From contig NZ_JAECZA010000039.1 in NCBI RefSeq assembly GCF_016056275.1, positions 1 to 37,331 of the forward strand: DNA of 37,331 nt, read 5' to 3'. Source of the DNA: Dendronalium phyllosphericum CENA369 (GTDB taxonomy: Bacteria; Cyanobacteriota; Cyanobacteriia; Cyanobacteriales; Nostocaceae). Shown here piece by piece: positions 15,788 to 26,122 of this stretch. Each line of letters starts with the position of its first letter. Within the stretch, counting starts at the first letter, position 1. A model generated the notes under the pieces. The model saw only the letters and a list, made by a program, of their open reading frames with translations. It searched no databases and was not told where the DNA came from. Both the position numbers and the translations under genes were made by a program.

Positions 15788-18700
15788 ATGAGAATTGACG
15801 AATTAACTATGCGATTCAACGATCGGCTGATTGATTTACCAAATTTATATGATGTTATAGATTATTCTCCCTTAACGATTAGCCCTGATAGTTATGTAGT
15901 CGATGCTGTTATCTTGATGAGTCAGCAACGCAGCGAGAACTTATCACGGAGTAACTTCAATTCGTCGTTAAGCTCAAATAGATACAATCAGCAACAAAGT
16001 AGTTATATTTTAGTTGTCGAAGCCGGACATCTCGTAGGAATATTTACAGACGGAGATGTTGTGAGAATAACAGCATCGGGAATGGATTTATCCCAGGTGA
16101 AAATGGCTGAGGTAATGACACAGCCTGTTATCACTTTGATGCGATCGCCATCTCATTCTCAAGATATCTTCACAGCCTTGTCATTATTACATCAATATCA
16201 GATTCGCCATCTCCCAATTTTAGACGAGCAAGAACAATTGCTGGGAATCGTCACTGAAACTACTCTGCTGCAAGCCTTTGACCTCGTGAAGATGGTTGGT
16301 GTGGTAGCCGCCTTACAGCAACACGTACAAGACCAAACAAATGATTTAGATCGGGTGAATCAGCACATAGAGACAGTGCGCTGCCAAACTTACAATTATT
16401 TAAAACAATGGATTGAGGCTCAATCTGCTGAAGTGATGCAAGTTAATTCTCAACTTCAGCTAACCCTTGAAGAACTCCAGGTGGCAGAAGAAGAGCTGCG
16501 CCAACAAAATGAACAACTCGCTTGTACTCGTGAAATAGCCGAGTTGGAGCGCCAGCGCTACCAGGATTTATTTGAGTTTGCTCCAGACGGTTATTTAGTG
16601 ACCGATGTTTATGGCGTTATCCAAGAAGCGAATAATGCAGCAGGGAATTTACTTGGTATGCATCAAAAATATCTGGTAGGTAAACCATTAGTTTTGTTTA
16701 TTGCCAAACCAGACCGCCATCGCTTGATTACCCAACTACAAAGTTTGCAAGACGTTCAAGACTGGGAAATTTATCTTCAACCACGAAATTGCAAACCTTT
16801 CCCTGCTAGCATCAAAATTGCTGCTGCTTACAACTCACAGCGTCAGCGGGTTGGCTGGCGTTGGCTATTGTGTGACATTACAACTCGCAAACAAGCAGAA
16901 GCTGCATTGCGCCAAGCTTCTGATGAATTAGAACAACGAGTAGTCGAACGCACCGCCGAACTTGTTGTTGCTAACAAACGCTTACAACAGGAAATTATTG
17001 AGCGCCAACGTGCAGAAGTTGCATTGCGGCAAAGCGAACAACTCTATCGCCAGTTGATTGAGAGCCAAACTGACCTCGTACTCCGCATAAATTTGCAGCA
17101 GCAGATTACCTTTGCCAATACAGCAGCTTGCCAAATATTAGGCTGGCAGTTAGATGAATTGTGCGGTCAACCGCTGTCTCAATTTTGCCATCCTGACGAA
17201 TTGCAGCAAGCAAAGCAACATCTGAACGCGATCGCATCACCACCTTATCACTTGAACATTAGCGAGCAACGCATATTCACAGTTAATGGTTTTCGCTGGT
17301 ATCAATGGAACGTCACAGCAATCAAAGATGAAACACAAAAGGTAGTTGAAATTCAAGGAGTAGGTAGAGACATCACCGAGCGCAAGCAGATGGAGATAGC
17401 ACTGCGAGAGAGCGAAGAGAAATTTCGCCGTTTTGCCGACAACACCCATGCTGTGCTGTGGATTGCCAATTCACAGACAGGAGACAATTTGTATGCTAAT
17501 CCGGCTTATGAGAAAATTTGGGGTCGTTCTCTCCAAAGTCTGCGCGAACGGCCTAGCTCTTGGATCGATGCAATTCACCCAGAGGATCGCGATCGCCTCA
17601 TGGCAAAACTAGCACAACACCAACATGGAGAGTCTACCAGTATAGAATATCGCATCTTAAGACCTGACGGATCGATTCGCTGGATTTGGGATCGGGGCTT
17701 CGTCATGCAGGAAGAACAAGAAAAAGTTTACTCCTATGGTGGCATTGCCGAAGATATCACCGAACGCAAGCAAGCAGAAGAATCGCTGCGGCAGAGCGAG
17801 GAGCGACTAAGTTTAGCTCTAGAAGCCGGACAAGTAGGCGTATGGGATTGGAACCTAGTTACTAACACAGCCGTTTGGTCTGACAATTTAAGACCAATGT
17901 ATGGTTTGCCAAGCGCCCCACAGCCTCCAACCTATGAAGAATACCTCGATTTAGTCCACCCGGAAGACCGCGAATCTGTAAGACAAGTTGTAGCTGACAC
18001 GATTCAACAAGGAAGTAGGCCTCCATTAAGTTACCGAGTTATTTGGCCTGACGGCAGCATTCACTGGCTATGCGGCACTGGTAAAGTCTACCATAACGAA
18101 ATCGGTCAGCCCATACGGTTGATTGGTACAACCAGAGACATCAGCGATCGCAAGCAAGCAGAGAAAGCACTCAAAGAAAGCGAAGAACGCTATCGTTCAG
18201 TTGTCACAGCCATGCAAGAAGGTATAATCCTTTTAGAGGAAGATGGGACAATAGTAGCTTGTAATACTAGTGCAGAAAAGATTTTAGGTCTGAAAGCCAA
18301 CGAGATTATCGGCAGAACAATTTATGACTCTAGTTGGCAGACTATCCATGAAGACGGCTCTGCCTTCCCTAATGAAACTCATCCAGCAACAATCACCTTA
18401 AATACAGGCAATCCTTGCTCCCATGTGGTTATGGGAGTCTACAAGCCCAACGGCCAACTCACTTGGATTGAGATTAACTCCCAGCCCTTATTTCGAGACA
18501 ACGATCCGACTCCCTATGCGGTAGTTGCTTCGTTTTCTGACGTTAGCGAACGACTGGCCGCGCAGCGCGAACGCAAACTAGCACAACAAAAAATCAAAGA
18601 ACAAGCAGCGTTACTCGATATTGCCACCGATGCAATACTTGTGCGAGATTTGCAATTCCAAATCTTATTCTGGAATAAAGGTGCAGAGCGGCTTTATGGT

Positions 18701-20098
18701 TGGCAGGCAGAAGAAGTTTTGGGTAAAGATGCCAAGGAGATTTTGCACAACAAAATTTCACCGGAAGTAGAAATAGCTGTAAAAACAGTAACTGAATCTG
18801 GCTCGTGGTATGGAGAATTACACAAAGTTAAGAAATCTGGTAGAGAAATTATTGTAGAAAGCCGCTGGACGCTGATGCGCGACGCTACAGGGCAACCTAA
18901 GTCAATCTTGAGTGTTGACACTGACATCACACAAAAAAAACAACTCGAAGAACAGTTTTTCCGCGCCCAGCGATTAGAAAGCCTGGGGACTTTGGCAGGT
19001 GGCATTGCTCACGACTTGAATAATATCTTGACACCAATTTTGGCATCAGCTCAACTACTACAAGTAAGATTCGCTCAAGACCAAGAGCGCAGTCAGCACC
19101 TACTGACAATTGTAGAGAACAACGCCAAACGCGGAGCCGCTTTAGTCAAGCAAGTTCTATCTTTCGCGCGCGGATTTAAAGGAGAGCGCACCATAGTCCA
19201 AATCAAACATTTAATTTCGGAAATTGCTTTGATTGCCAAACAGACATTTCCCAAATCTATTGAATTTGCGATCGCTATCCCAGAGGACTTGTGGGCGATA
19301 TTTGGAGATTTCACACAACTGCATCAAGTACTGATGAACCTAGTAGTCAATGCTCGTGATGCCATGCCAGACGGCGGTACTATTAAAATCTCTACAGAAA
19401 ATATGTTTATTGATGAAGCATATACGAGAATGAATCTAGATGCCAAAGTCGGACATTATGTTGTGATGACTGTTAGCGATACTGGAATTGGAATGCCAGC
19501 AGAAATCTTGGATAGAATTTTTGAACCATTTTTTACTACAAAAGAAGTTGGTACGGGTACAGGGTTAGGTCTTTCTACCATGCTTGGCATCATCAAAAGT
19601 CATGATGGTTTTGTGAATGTATCCAGCCAAGTTGGCAAAGGAAGCCAATTTAAGCTTTTCTTGCCAGCAGTGCAGGCAACTCAAGCGATGAATATAGAAG
19701 AAATGGAATCCCCTAGAGGTGATGGAGAATTAATTTTAGTTGTAGATGATGAAGCTCAAATTCGGGAAATTACCACGATCGTACTAGAAAATTACAACTA
19801 TAAAACTCTCACTGCTAGTAATGGCATTGAGGCGATCGCACTTTATGCCCAGCACAAGCATCGCATCAGTGCAGTCTTGATGGATATGATGATGCCAGAA
19901 ATGGATGGCACAACTGCCATCCGCACCTTACAAAAAATGAACCTCCAAGTACAAATTATTGCTTGCAGTGGACTTAATTGCAGTGAAGCGTTTATAGAAG
20001 ACAATTCTGTTAATGTCAAGTTAATGTTAACAAAGCCATTCACCGCTCAGGAATTATTGCACGGTTTACACCATGTACTTAAATCTCGTAATTCCTAA
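15788..20098 (+). CDS. CBS/multi-PAS hybrid sensor histidine kinase with receiver domain
   Basis: A 1436-residue soluble hybrid kinase with no membrane helix. In order: two CBS motifs (about 24-97 and 108-166, with the [10 protein letters not shown] and [10 protein letters not shown] signatures), a glutamine/glutamate-rich coiled coil (about 185-258), then six PAS domains starting near 258, 418, 545, 673, 801 and 941. PAS3 and PAS4 have the PAS_3 fold marks ([37 protein letters not shown]). HisKA follows with [15 protein letters not shown] (His1075), then HATPase with N box [21 protein letters not shown] and GTGTGLGLS. The receiver has Asp1320-Asp1321, phospho-acceptor Asp1366 ([11 protein letters not shown]) and KPF. 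CBS pairs often sense adenosine nucleotides and PAS domains bind heme, flavin or other ligands; the actual signals are unknown. No output regulator is adjacent. The downstream recJ is convergent. Confidence 0.93.
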   Translation: MRIDELTMRFNDRLIDLPNLYDVIDYSPLTISPDSYVVDAVILMSQQRSENLSRSNFNSSLSSNRYNQQQSSYILVVEAGHLVGIFTDGDVVRITASGMDLSQVKMAEVMTQPVITLMRSPSHSQDIFTALSLLHQYQIRHLPILDEQEQLLGIVTETTLLQAFDLVKMVGVVAALQQHVQDQTNDLDRVNQHIETVRCQTYNYLKQWIEAQSAEVMQVNSQLQLTLEELQVAEEELRQQNEQLACTREIAELERQRYQDLFEFAPDGYLVTDVYGVIQEANNAAGNLLGMHQKYLVGKPLVLFIAKPDRHRLITQLQSLQDVQDWEIYLQPRNCKPFPASIKIAAAYNSQRQRVGWRWLLCDITTRKQAEAALRQASDELEQRVVERTAELVVANKRLQQEIIERQRAEVALRQSEQLYRQLIESQTDLVLRINLQQQITFANTAACQILGWQLDELCGQPLSQFCHPDELQQAKQHLNAIASPPYHLNISEQRIFTVNGFRWYQWNVTAIKDETQKVVEIQGVGRDITERKQMEIALRESEEKFRRFADNTHAVLWIANSQTGDNLYANPAYEKIWGRSLQSLRERPSSWIDAIHPEDRDRLMAKLAQHQHGESTSIEYRILRPDGSIRWIWDRGFVMQEEQEKVYSYGGIAEDITERKQAEESLRQSEERLSLALEAGQVGVWDWNLVTNTAVWSDNLRPMYGLPSAPQPPTYEEYLDLVHPEDRESVRQVVADTIQQGSRPPLSYRVIWPDGSIHWLCGTGKVYHNEIGQPIRLIGTTRDISDRKQAEKALKESEERYRSVVTAMQEGIILLEEDGTIVACNTSAEKILGLKANEIIGRTIYDSSWQTIHEDGSAFPNETHPATITLNTGNPCSHVVMGVYKPNGQLTWIEINSQPLFRDNDPTPYAVVASFSDVSERLAAQRERKLAQQKIKEQAALLDIATDAILVRDLQFQILFWNKGAERLYGWQAEEVLGKDAKEILHNKISPEVEIAVKTVTESGSWYGELHKVKKSGREIIVESRWTLMRDATGQPKSILSVDTDITQKKQLEEQFFRAQRLESLGTLAGGIAHDLNNILTPILASAQLLQVRFAQDQERSQHLLTIVENNAKRGAALVKQVLSFARGFKGERTIVQIKHLISEIALIAKQTFPKSIEFAIAIPEDLWAIFGDFTQLHQVLMNLVVNARDAMPDGGTIKISTENMFIDEAYTRMNLDAKVGHYVVMTVSDTGIGMPAEILDRIFEPFFTTKEVGTGTGLGLSTMLGIIKSHDGFVNVSSQVGKGSQFKLFLPAVQATQAMNIEEMESPRGDGELILVVDDEAQIREITTIVLENYNYKTLTASNGIEAIALYAQHKHRISAVLMDMMMPEMDGTTAIRTLQKMNLQVQIIACSGLNCSEAFIEDNSVNVKLMLTKPFTAQELLHGLHHVLKSRNS

Positions 20099-20133
20099 AG
20101 GACTGAGAAATAGACATCTCCAGAAAAGAGTAA

Positions 20134-20180
20134 GGGCGAACAACCGTACCCTGCGGGTTCCGCTTTAGCGGTACGCCCCT
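20134..20180. repeat. Nested palindromic repeat between the kinase gene and recJ
   Basis: Outer arms GGGCG/CGCCC, middle arms GTACC/GGTAC and inner CCGC-TTTA-GCGG form a compact imperfect cruciform between two convergent stops. I believe similar GC-rich palindromes are dispersed in Nostoc-type genomes. It probably acts as a transcription stop. Confidence 0.5.
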
Positions 20181-20221
20181 ACTAAGGATTTCGGGCAATG
20201 CAGAATTGATTGCTATCTCAA

Positions 20222-22684
20222 TTAGGAATTATTTTGACTATTAATCATCGCAACAATAGTAGATAAGGGTACTTTGGCAAAGTACTTTTGCTGAAATTGT
20301 TCTTCGCTGACGGCGGCTAAAAACTGGGCAATCGCTGTATCAGCATTAGGTTCGGGCACAGTGTGATGATTCCAAGTAATTTGTAAAGAACGGTCTTGTC
20401 TTTTGACTGTGAATCCCCAATATTTTAAAGCTTTGATTCCCAAAAGTAAGGCGCGATCGCTGATGCCTAGTTTTTCTAAAAGTTGGATGCGGGTAACTAG
20501 TTGATTGGTACGACTGAGATATTTAGCAATGCCAACCAGGGTTTGCCAAATTTCTTTTGGTGGTTGGTGATTGGGTTTAGACCAGGCGATCGCCAATTGT
20601 TGATTATTGTAAAGCGATCGTTTGAACCACCCACGTAAATCATCCCAACTAGTAGGACAATCTTTAAGAATGAGTGCTGAGTGCTGAGTTTTGAGTGCTG
20701 AGTGCTGAGTGCTGAGTGCTGAGTGTTTTTCAGTTGGGAAGTCTCGCCAGTCTAATATGAGTGGTGAGTGATGAGTTGCAAGTGCTGAGTTAGCGCTGGG
20801 ACGAACGGCTATTAATCTAATTTCATAACGTTTTTTGAAGGTGTTGTAGTCGAGTTCTGCTATGCAATCACATTTTCCTATAGGCAATTCATCTTTATAA
20901 TGTCCCCACCAAATGCCGGGAAAGGGACTTTTAGTGGAATCATCTCGAATGTCAAACTCGGTTTTAATATACTGCACCTTTTTTCCCTGCCAATCCTGCT
21001 GATTGCGATGCCAAGTATTTTCAAAACAGCAGTTTTGAATTAGCAGTTTCGGGACGGGATTCCCCATTCCACAAGGTTCTAACAATTTCAATTCCAAAAA
21101 TAATTCTTTGCTTAAGTCTGCTACCGTTACCGTTAAGTCAGCTTGTACGGTTGGCATTAGAGTTGTACTGCCTAAAGATTGCCGTAACTGTTGATTAATC
21201 GCCTGTGTAAATAAAGGAATATTCTCCACTGGCAAACTCAAACCTGCTGCAAAGGGATGTCCGCCAAAGCGATGTAACAAATGTGCTTGGTCTTTTACCA
21301 ATCGGTACAAATCGACAGAATTGATCGAACGGGCCGAACCACGGGCTAAGATGAGTGCTGAGTGCTGAGTGCTGAGTGCTGAGTTAGAAGTTAAAAGTAA
21401 AGAATTATCTCCCTTGTCTGCCTCCCCATCTCCCCATTTGCCCATCTCCGCGTCCCCGCGTCCCCGCGTCTTTGCGTCTCCCTCGGTACTCAACAAAATT
21501 GTTGGGCGGCCTGTTTCTTGTGCTACTTGTCCGGCGACTAAGCCCAATACACCCGCAGGCCATTGGGGGTCTTCTAAAACAATGACGCTGGTAGTTGATA
21601 AGTCTAACTGAGTCAATTTTTGGGCTACTTGGGCTTGCACATCTTTTTGTAAAGATTTTCGGCGGGCGTTGGCGAGTTCTGTAACTTCAGCCAATTCATT
21701 GCAACGCTTGGCATCCCGACTGGTTAACAATTCTACACAAAAGCTGGCATCGCCTTGAATGCGGCTGACAGCGTTAATTCGCGGCCCCAAACCGAAGGAA
21801 ATATCTGTGGGGCGATCGCCACTTTTCTGGCACAATTCCAATAATCGCCCTACTCCCGGTCGCCGTCGTGCTGAGGCTGGCTGTTTAAAATCTTCTTGTA
21901 ATCGTTGAATTCCCAATTGTGCTAAATAACGACAATCTCCACTAAGCTGCACTAAGTCGGCAATTAACCCAACTGCTACTAAATCTAGTAAATTTTCTAA
22001 CGGGTCTTGGGGAATATCAGGCAAAGTTTGATAAAGGGCTTCTACTAACTTATAAGCTACCGCCACCCCAGAAAGATGAAACAGCTGATGTTCCTTTGGC
22101 AGATAACGCGGATTAATAATCGCTGCAACTGGTGGGCGTTCTTCAGGTAAAGTGTGATGGTCTGTAACTATGACATCTATACCTAGCTGTTGAGCGTAAA
22201 TAATTTCATTAATATTGGTGCTACCCGTATCGCAAGTGACTATTAACTTACAACCTTGTTTTGCTAAGTTATCAATTCCTGAATTATTCAGTCCGTGAGA
22301 TTCTGTGAGTCGATTGGGAATGTAGTAAGTTAAGTGCGTATTTTGCTTAAAAAATTGCCCTAAACCATCCCACAACACAGCAGTGGATGTAATGCCATCA
22401 GCGTCAAAGTCTCCCCAAATAGCAACTTTATCGCCAGCCTTACGTGCGGTTTGCAATCGTTCCACCGCCAAATACATTTCTTGCTCAAACTCAAAAGGAC
22501 TTGTCGGTTGATAACTTTTATGGTTGATAAAAGCTGCTAATTGTGATTTTTCTTTAATTCCTCGTTGCCACAATAATTGTGCTGCATAAATTCCATTCGA
22601 TGCAGGTGTATATTGTTTCACTGCTTGAGTAAACCAATCTGGTGGCTGTTCATTTGTTATTAAAGTCCACTGTTGTTCTGACAT
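20222..22684 (-). CDS. recJ: Single-stranded-DNA-specific exonuclease RecJ with in-frame repeat insertions
   Basis: An 820-residue 5'-3' ssDNA exonuclease for recombination and mismatch repair. It has the DHH-family motifs VAIWGDFDADGITSTAVL, IVTCDTGS, VIVTDHHTLPEE and FGLGPRINAVSRI, the DHHA1 region with ARGSARSINSVDLY and HRFGGHPFAAGLSL, and a long C-terminal extension. Two stretches are not RecJ sequence but translated repeat DNA. At about residues 400-446 there is a charged KTRGRGDAEMGKWGDGEADK segment plus heptad-like ALSTQHSAL. At about 628-673 there is HSALSTQ/HSALKTQ in tandem. Both keep frame and fall between conserved motifs, so the enzyme is probably active with looped-out insertions. 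No good Shine-Dalgarno is seen before the ATG. Confidence 0.92.
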   Translation of the reverse strand: MSEQQWTLITNEQPPDWFTQAVKQYTPASNGIYAAQLLWQRGIKEKSQLAAFINHKSYQPTSPFEFEQEMYLAVERLQTARKAGDKVAIWGDFDADGITSTAVLWDGLGQFFKQNTHLTYYIPNRLTESHGLNNSGIDNLAKQGCKLIVTCDTGSTNINEIIYAQQLGIDVIVTDHHTLPEERPPVAAIINPRYLPKEHQLFHLSGVAVAYKLVEALYQTLPDIPQDPLENLLDLVAVGLIADLVQLSGDCRYLAQLGIQRLQEDFKQPASARRRPGVGRLLELCQKSGDRPTDISFGLGPRINAVSRIQGDASFCVELLTSRDAKRCNELAEVTELANARRKSLQKDVQAQVAQKLTQLDLSTTSVIVLEDPQWPAGVLGLVAGQVAQETGRPTILLSTEGDAKTRGRGDAEMGKWGDGEADKGDNSLLLTSNSALSTQHSALILARGSARSINSVDLYRLVKDQAHLLHRFGGHPFAAGLSLPVENIPLFTQAINQQLRQSLGSTTLMPTVQADLTVTVADLSKELFLELKLLEPCGMGNPVPKLLIQNCCFENTWHRNQQDWQGKKVQYIKTEFDIRDDSTKSPFPGIWWGHYKDELPIGKCDCIAELDYNTFKKRYEIRLIAVRPSANSALATHHSPLILDWRDFPTEKHSALSTQHSALKTQHSALILKDCPTSWDDLRGWFKRSLYNNQQLAIAWSKPNHQPPKEIWQTLVGIAKYLSRTNQLVTRIQLLEKLGISDRALLLGIKALKYWGFTVKRQDRSLQITWNHHTVPEPNADTAIAQFLAAVSEEQFQQKYFAKVPLSTIVAMINSQNNS
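20672..20726. repeat. GAGTGCT heptamer array inside recJ
   Basis: Seven to eight tandem GAGTGCT units with one variant (GAGTTTT) lie inside the recJ reading frame. Related units (GTGGTGAGTGATGAG, AGTGCTGAG) continue at 20760-20790. Because 3 x 7 = 21, the array is translated as a seven-residue period (HSALSTQ, HSALKTQ). Confidence 0.85.
21352..21486. repeat. Composite repeat insertion inside recJ
   Basis: Four GAGTGCT heptamers (21352-21385), a short AT-rich spacer, then tandem CCCCATCT- and GTCCCCGC-type units up to about 21486. The GTCCCCGCGTCT motif also occurs in the terC-like/ndk intergenic palindrome (852-863), showing that an intergenic repeat type sits here within coding sequence. 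Confidence 0.8.
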
Positions 22685-22761
22685 ATTAAGTTAGAAATTA
22701 TAAATTTATGAGTTAGGAGTTTTAATTAATAATTCCTAACTTTTAACTATTAAGTCGGTGA

Positions 22762-23391
22762 TTAGTCTTCGGTTGTTTGAGATTCAATTACTAAAGGATT
22801 GAGAAGCACTTCATTCGCTACATTATCAAGCTTCCGGGTGCGAATTGCCGGACGCGATCGCCTATAACCCGCTCTTTCAGCTTTTTGATGTTCGTAATCA
22901 ATTAGTCTGCCATAATATTCATGCTTGCTTAAGTTCATCGATAAGAAAATATGCTGGCGAATATTACCAAAACCTTTACGATTAAAAAACTTCACTGCTG
23001 GGATATTTGTCGGGTCAGTATCTACTAACATAAACCTCGCTCCATCTTCAATCATCCGAGCGACAACTTTATCAACTAGCTTATCTGCTACACCCTGACG
23101 TTGAAATTTAGGACTAACTCCTAACCAGAGAATATACCCATAAGTCCAGGAAGCTTTAGTGATAATTGTACCTAAAATAAATCCCGCTAAGTCTCCATCT
23201 GTTTCAGCAACCAAACAATATTCTGGGTCTGTGTTGTAAAGTCCAATTACTTCCCATTCATCCCAAGTACGATATAAATAAGGATATAAATCGCTGGTAA
23301 ATAACTCTTCACCCAAATGGTAAATCGGAGCGATGTCATCTATTCCTAATTCGCGGACATAAATCGCGTCAGTTTCATCAAAGGTTTTCAT
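22762..23391 (-). CDS. GNAT family N-acetyltransferase
   Basis: A 209-residue acetyltransferase with a full GNAT core. The N-terminal AIYVRELGIDDIAPIYHLGE is followed by LVAETDGDLAGFILGT (motif D-like strand), WLGVSPKFQRQGVADKLVDKVV (motif A, the acetyl-CoA pyrophosphate loop QRQGVA) and FMLVDTDPTNIPAVKFFNRKGF (motif B, with the FF-x-x-x-GF end). A basic C-terminal tail of about 50 residues (YRRSRPAIRTRKLDN) follows the core and is unusual in length. The resemblance to RimI-like protein N-acetyltransferases is general; the substrate is unknown. The 5' end is 122 bp from the nuclease gene in the same orientation, and recJ lies 77 bp downstream, so a nuclease-GNAT-recJ transcript is possible. 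Confidence 0.82.
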   Translation of the reverse strand: MKTFDETDAIYVRELGIDDIAPIYHLGEELFTSDLYPYLYRTWDEWEVIGLYNTDPEYCLVAETDGDLAGFILGTIITKASWTYGYILWLGVSPKFQRQGVADKLVDKVVARMIEDGARFMLVDTDPTNIPAVKFFNRKGFGNIRQHIFLSMNLSKHEYYGRLIDYEHQKAERAGYRRSRPAIRTRKLDNVANEVLLNPLVIESQTTED

Positions 23392-23513
23392 AGCTTTTGA
23401 TTTTTTAGTATAGATATTTATTGAATTTTAGCGAGATTTATATAAACTAAGTTTACTCTTTCATATACAATAAATGAGAAATATATTGTTGCTATGCATG
23501 ACTGCAAATAATA

Positions 23514-24311
23514 TCAAAGCGATACTTCTTGAATGCTGTCAATATTTGCCAATAAATTGTTTGCAGTTTCTTCTGTAACTTCTGTACGATCGCACCTTGT
23601 AGCAAATTGACAATGATCGCAGACTTTGCTGCCATCTCTAACTTGGGGGAATGGCTGATTTTGTTGATAGCCTTCTAGCCAAATTGTTAATTGATTTAAA
23701 AGTTGATTAAGTTTTTTGTCTATTTGTTTGTGCTGGGTAGTATTGTAATTAAATTTAATATTTTCTGGTTTGCCTTCAGACTGGACAAACCAATAAGTCA
23801 TAGAAATATTTTCTGGCAAGTATTCGCTAGTTTCAGCCAATAAATACATATAAAGACGCGTTTGCCAGTTCTGTTCTAACTTGCGTTTGCTTGGGGGTTT
23901 AGGATAAGTTTTCCAGTCAAGAATTTGCGCTTGTTGGTTATCTGCAATCAATAAATCATAGACAACTGCGAGCAAATAGTCCTGAACTTGCAGGGTACGG
24001 TAGTGTTCGCTTTCACGAAAAGTTTGATTATCCGTAGGTGTTAAAATTTCTGGGGCTGCATTGGCAAAACCCGCCATCCAGCTTTGCAGTTGAGCATCCG
24101 CTTCTAAAAAACTATCAATTGGCAAACCCATTTCTCGCTGTTGCATCAGCAAGTGAAAGCGACTACCCAAAGTTTGCCGTTCCTCATGTTCTGGGTCTAA
24201 GGGAGAACTGAGTTGTTCTAAGTAAGTGTCTTGGAATTTACGCGGACAAGCTTCTAGTAAATTCAGCTGTCCTTGAGACAGGCGTAATAGTTGAGTTTGA
24301 GTTGAAACCAT
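23514..24311 (-). CDS. PD-(D/E)XK nuclease with probable iron-sulfur cluster (RecB/Cas4-like)
   Basis: A 265-residue protein with the RecB/Cas4-type nuclease core: LSQGQLNLLEACPRKF at the N-terminus, GSRFHLLMQ (His53), VYDLLIAD (Asp119), QILDWKTY (Asp132 and Lys134) and the downstream QTRLYMYL motif. One cysteine near the N-terminus (Cys22) and three near the C-terminus (CDHCQFATRC: Cys231, Cys234, Cys240) match the 1+3 arrangement that holds a [4Fe-4S] cluster in Cas4, AddB and related nucleases. There is no CRISPR array or helicase nearby, so it is a stand-alone nuclease of unknown role, probably in DNA repair. It is divergent from ycf46 and upstream of the GNAT and recJ genes on the same strand. 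Confidence 0.85.
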   Translation of the reverse strand: MVSTQTQLLRLSQGQLNLLEACPRKFQDTYLEQLSSPLDPEHEERQTLGSRFHLLMQQREMGLPIDSFLEADAQLQSWMAGFANAAPEILTPTDNQTFRESEHYRTLQVQDYLLAVVYDLLIADNQQAQILDWKTYPKPPSKRKLEQNWQTRLYMYLLAETSEYLPENISMTYWFVQSEGKPENIKFNYNTTQHKQIDKKLNQLLNQLTIWLEGYQQNQPFPQVRDGSKVCDHCQFATRCDRTEVTEETANNLLANIDSIQEVSL

Positions 24312-24368
24312 TCTTCTATTTTAGAAGCGATCGCTCGTGGGGAGGCTAGGGAGATGGGGGAGACTCTT

Positions 24369-24396
24369 GTACAGACGCGATGAATCGCGTCTCTAC
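24369..24396. repeat. 28-bp palindromic repeat (GACGCGAT...ATCGCGTC family)
   Basis: An inverted repeat starting GTACAGACGCGAT and ending ATCGCGTCTCTAC, located between the divergent nuclease and ycf46 genes. Close relatives stand at 34331-34358 and 35140-35167 within the ndh cluster. It is followed by heptamer-type ACAACTGACAACTGA. Confidence 0.75.
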
Positions 24397-24537
24397 GACA
24401 ACTGACAACTGAATAATGACTTTGGCAAGAGGTTTAATAAAGACAGTGGAAATTAGTAAAATAATCAGCTTAAAAAATTAATTTACATTTTTAATTTTGA
24501 AAATGCTTGAGTTCTTCAGATTGATAGGAGTAAATTC

Positions 24538-26052
24538 ATGACCTTCCGCGACGAGTTTAAACTGCTGTTACGTGCCCGGTATTCTTTGATTTATATTCCT
24601 ACCTATGAAGAAGAACGCTTAGAAGCAGCTATTCGGGAAGAAGCGGCAAATCAAGGTAATCGTCCAGTCTATACTTGGGATTTTGTCGATGGCTATCAAG
24701 GTAATCCCAATGATGCCGGATTTGGACGGCGCAATCCCTTACAAGCTTTAGAATTCGTGGAAAAATTACCAGCCTCAGCGCCAGCAGTGTTGATTCTACG
24801 AGACTATCATCGCTTTTTAGAAGATGTGGCGATCGCTCGCAAACTCCGCAATCTCGCCCGACTCCTCAAATCTCAACCAAAAAATATTGTCTTGTTATCG
24901 CCGCGCATTGCCATTCCTGACGACTTAAGCGAAGTTTTAACGGTTGTCGAGTTTCCTTTACCCGCCGCCGCAGAAATTAAAACGGAGGTAGAACGCTTAC
25001 TGCAAAGCACTGGTAATTCTCTTTCTGGCAAATTTATAGATGACTTGGTACGCTCCTGTCAAGGGCTTTCTATGGAACGGATTCGTCGGGTTTTAGCTAG
25101 AGCGATCGCCAGTCATGGCGAAATCCAACCCGAAGATGTAGATTTAGTTTTGGAAGAAAAACGCCAAACAATCCGCCAAACCCAAATCCTCGATTTTTAC
25201 CCTGCTACCGAGCAAATTTCTGACATTGGCGGATTGGATAACCTCAAAGATTGGCTAATCCGTCGGGGAGGCTCATTTACCGAACGAGCGCGTCAGTATG
25301 GATTACCGCATCCTCGTGGCTTAATGTTAGTAGGTATTCAAGGGACTGGTAAATCATTGACAGCCAAAGCGATCGCCCATCACTGGCATTTACCCCTGCT
25401 AAGATTGGATGTAGGGCGGTTATTTGGTGGATTAGTGGGTGAATCTGAATCCCGCACTCGCCAAATGATCCAAGTAGCTGAAGCTCTTGCCCCCTGCGTT
25501 CTGTGGATAGATGAAATAGATAAAGCTTTTTCCGGACTTGGTAGCAAAGGTGATGCAGGCACTACCAGCCGTGTATTTGGCACATTTATTACTTGGTTAG
25601 CCGAAAAAACCTCACCCGTGTTTGTTGTTGCCACTGCCAACGACATCCAAGCACTACCACCGGAAATGTTGAGAAAAGGGCGCTTTGATGAAATTTTCTT
25701 TGTAGGTTTGCCGACACAAGAAGAGAGAAAAGCAATTTTCAACGTTCATTTATCCCGATTGCGCCCCCATAACTTGAAAAGTTACGACATTGACAGGCTA
25801 GCTTATGAAACACCTGATTTTTCAGGGGCGGAGATTGAGCAAACTTTAATTGAAGCCATGCACATTGGATTTAGCCAAAATCGAGACTTTACCACCGATG
25901 ACATCTTAGAAGCTGCCAGTCAAATCATACCCCTAGCCAGAACTGCTGTAGAGCAAATTCAGCAACTACAAGAATGGGCTGCGGCTGGGAGAGCGCGTCT
26001 AGCCTCGAAACACAGTCCTTTAAGCGATCGCATTCAGCGACAGTTGCAGTGA
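24538..26052 (+). CDS. ycf46: AAA+ ATPase, Ycf46 homologue
   Basis: A 504-residue AAA+ ATPase of the Ycf46 type found in cyanobacteria and red-algal plastids. The N-terminal half (1-190) begins with TFRDEFKLLLRARYSLIYIPTYEEERL, the family's own domain. The AAA module has Walker A GIQGTGKS (266-273), Walker B VLWIDEIDKAF (Asp325, Glu326), VVATANDI (sensor 1) and RKGRFDEIFFVGLP (second region of homology with arginine finger), then the sensor-2 region FSGAEIEQTLIEAM. The family has been linked to inorganic-carbon use and stress responses in cyanobacteria, but the molecular substrate is unknown. AGGAG lies eight bases before the ATG. The gene probably has its own promoter, because the nuclease gene is divergent. 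Confidence 0.93.
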   Translation: MTFRDEFKLLLRARYSLIYIPTYEEERLEAAIREEAANQGNRPVYTWDFVDGYQGNPNDAGFGRRNPLQALEFVEKLPASAPAVLILRDYHRFLEDVAIARKLRNLARLLKSQPKNIVLLSPRIAIPDDLSEVLTVVEFPLPAAAEIKTEVERLLQSTGNSLSGKFIDDLVRSCQGLSMERIRRVLARAIASHGEIQPEDVDLVLEEKRQTIRQTQILDFYPATEQISDIGGLDNLKDWLIRRGGSFTERARQYGLPHPRGLMLVGIQGTGKSLTAKAIAHHWHLPLLRLDVGRLFGGLVGESESRTRQMIQVAEALAPCVLWIDEIDKAFSGLGSKGDAGTTSRVFGTFITWLAEKTSPVFVVATANDIQALPPEMLRKGRFDEIFFVGLPTQEERKAIFNVHLSRLRPHNLKSYDIDRLAYETPDFSGAEIEQTLIEAMHIGFSQNRDFTTDDILEAASQIIPLARTAVEQIQQLQEWAAAGRARLASKHSPLSDRIQRQLQ

Positions 26053-26122
26053 AGGGATGAGGGGGATGAGGGGGATAAGGGAGAAATAACAACTATTCTT
26101 GCCTATTCCCTGTTCCCTTACT

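Noticed and set aside
20672-20726. Frameshift or pseudogene in recJ suggested by the odd repeats
   Set aside because: The frame stays open on both sides of both insertions and all later motifs are read in the same frame.
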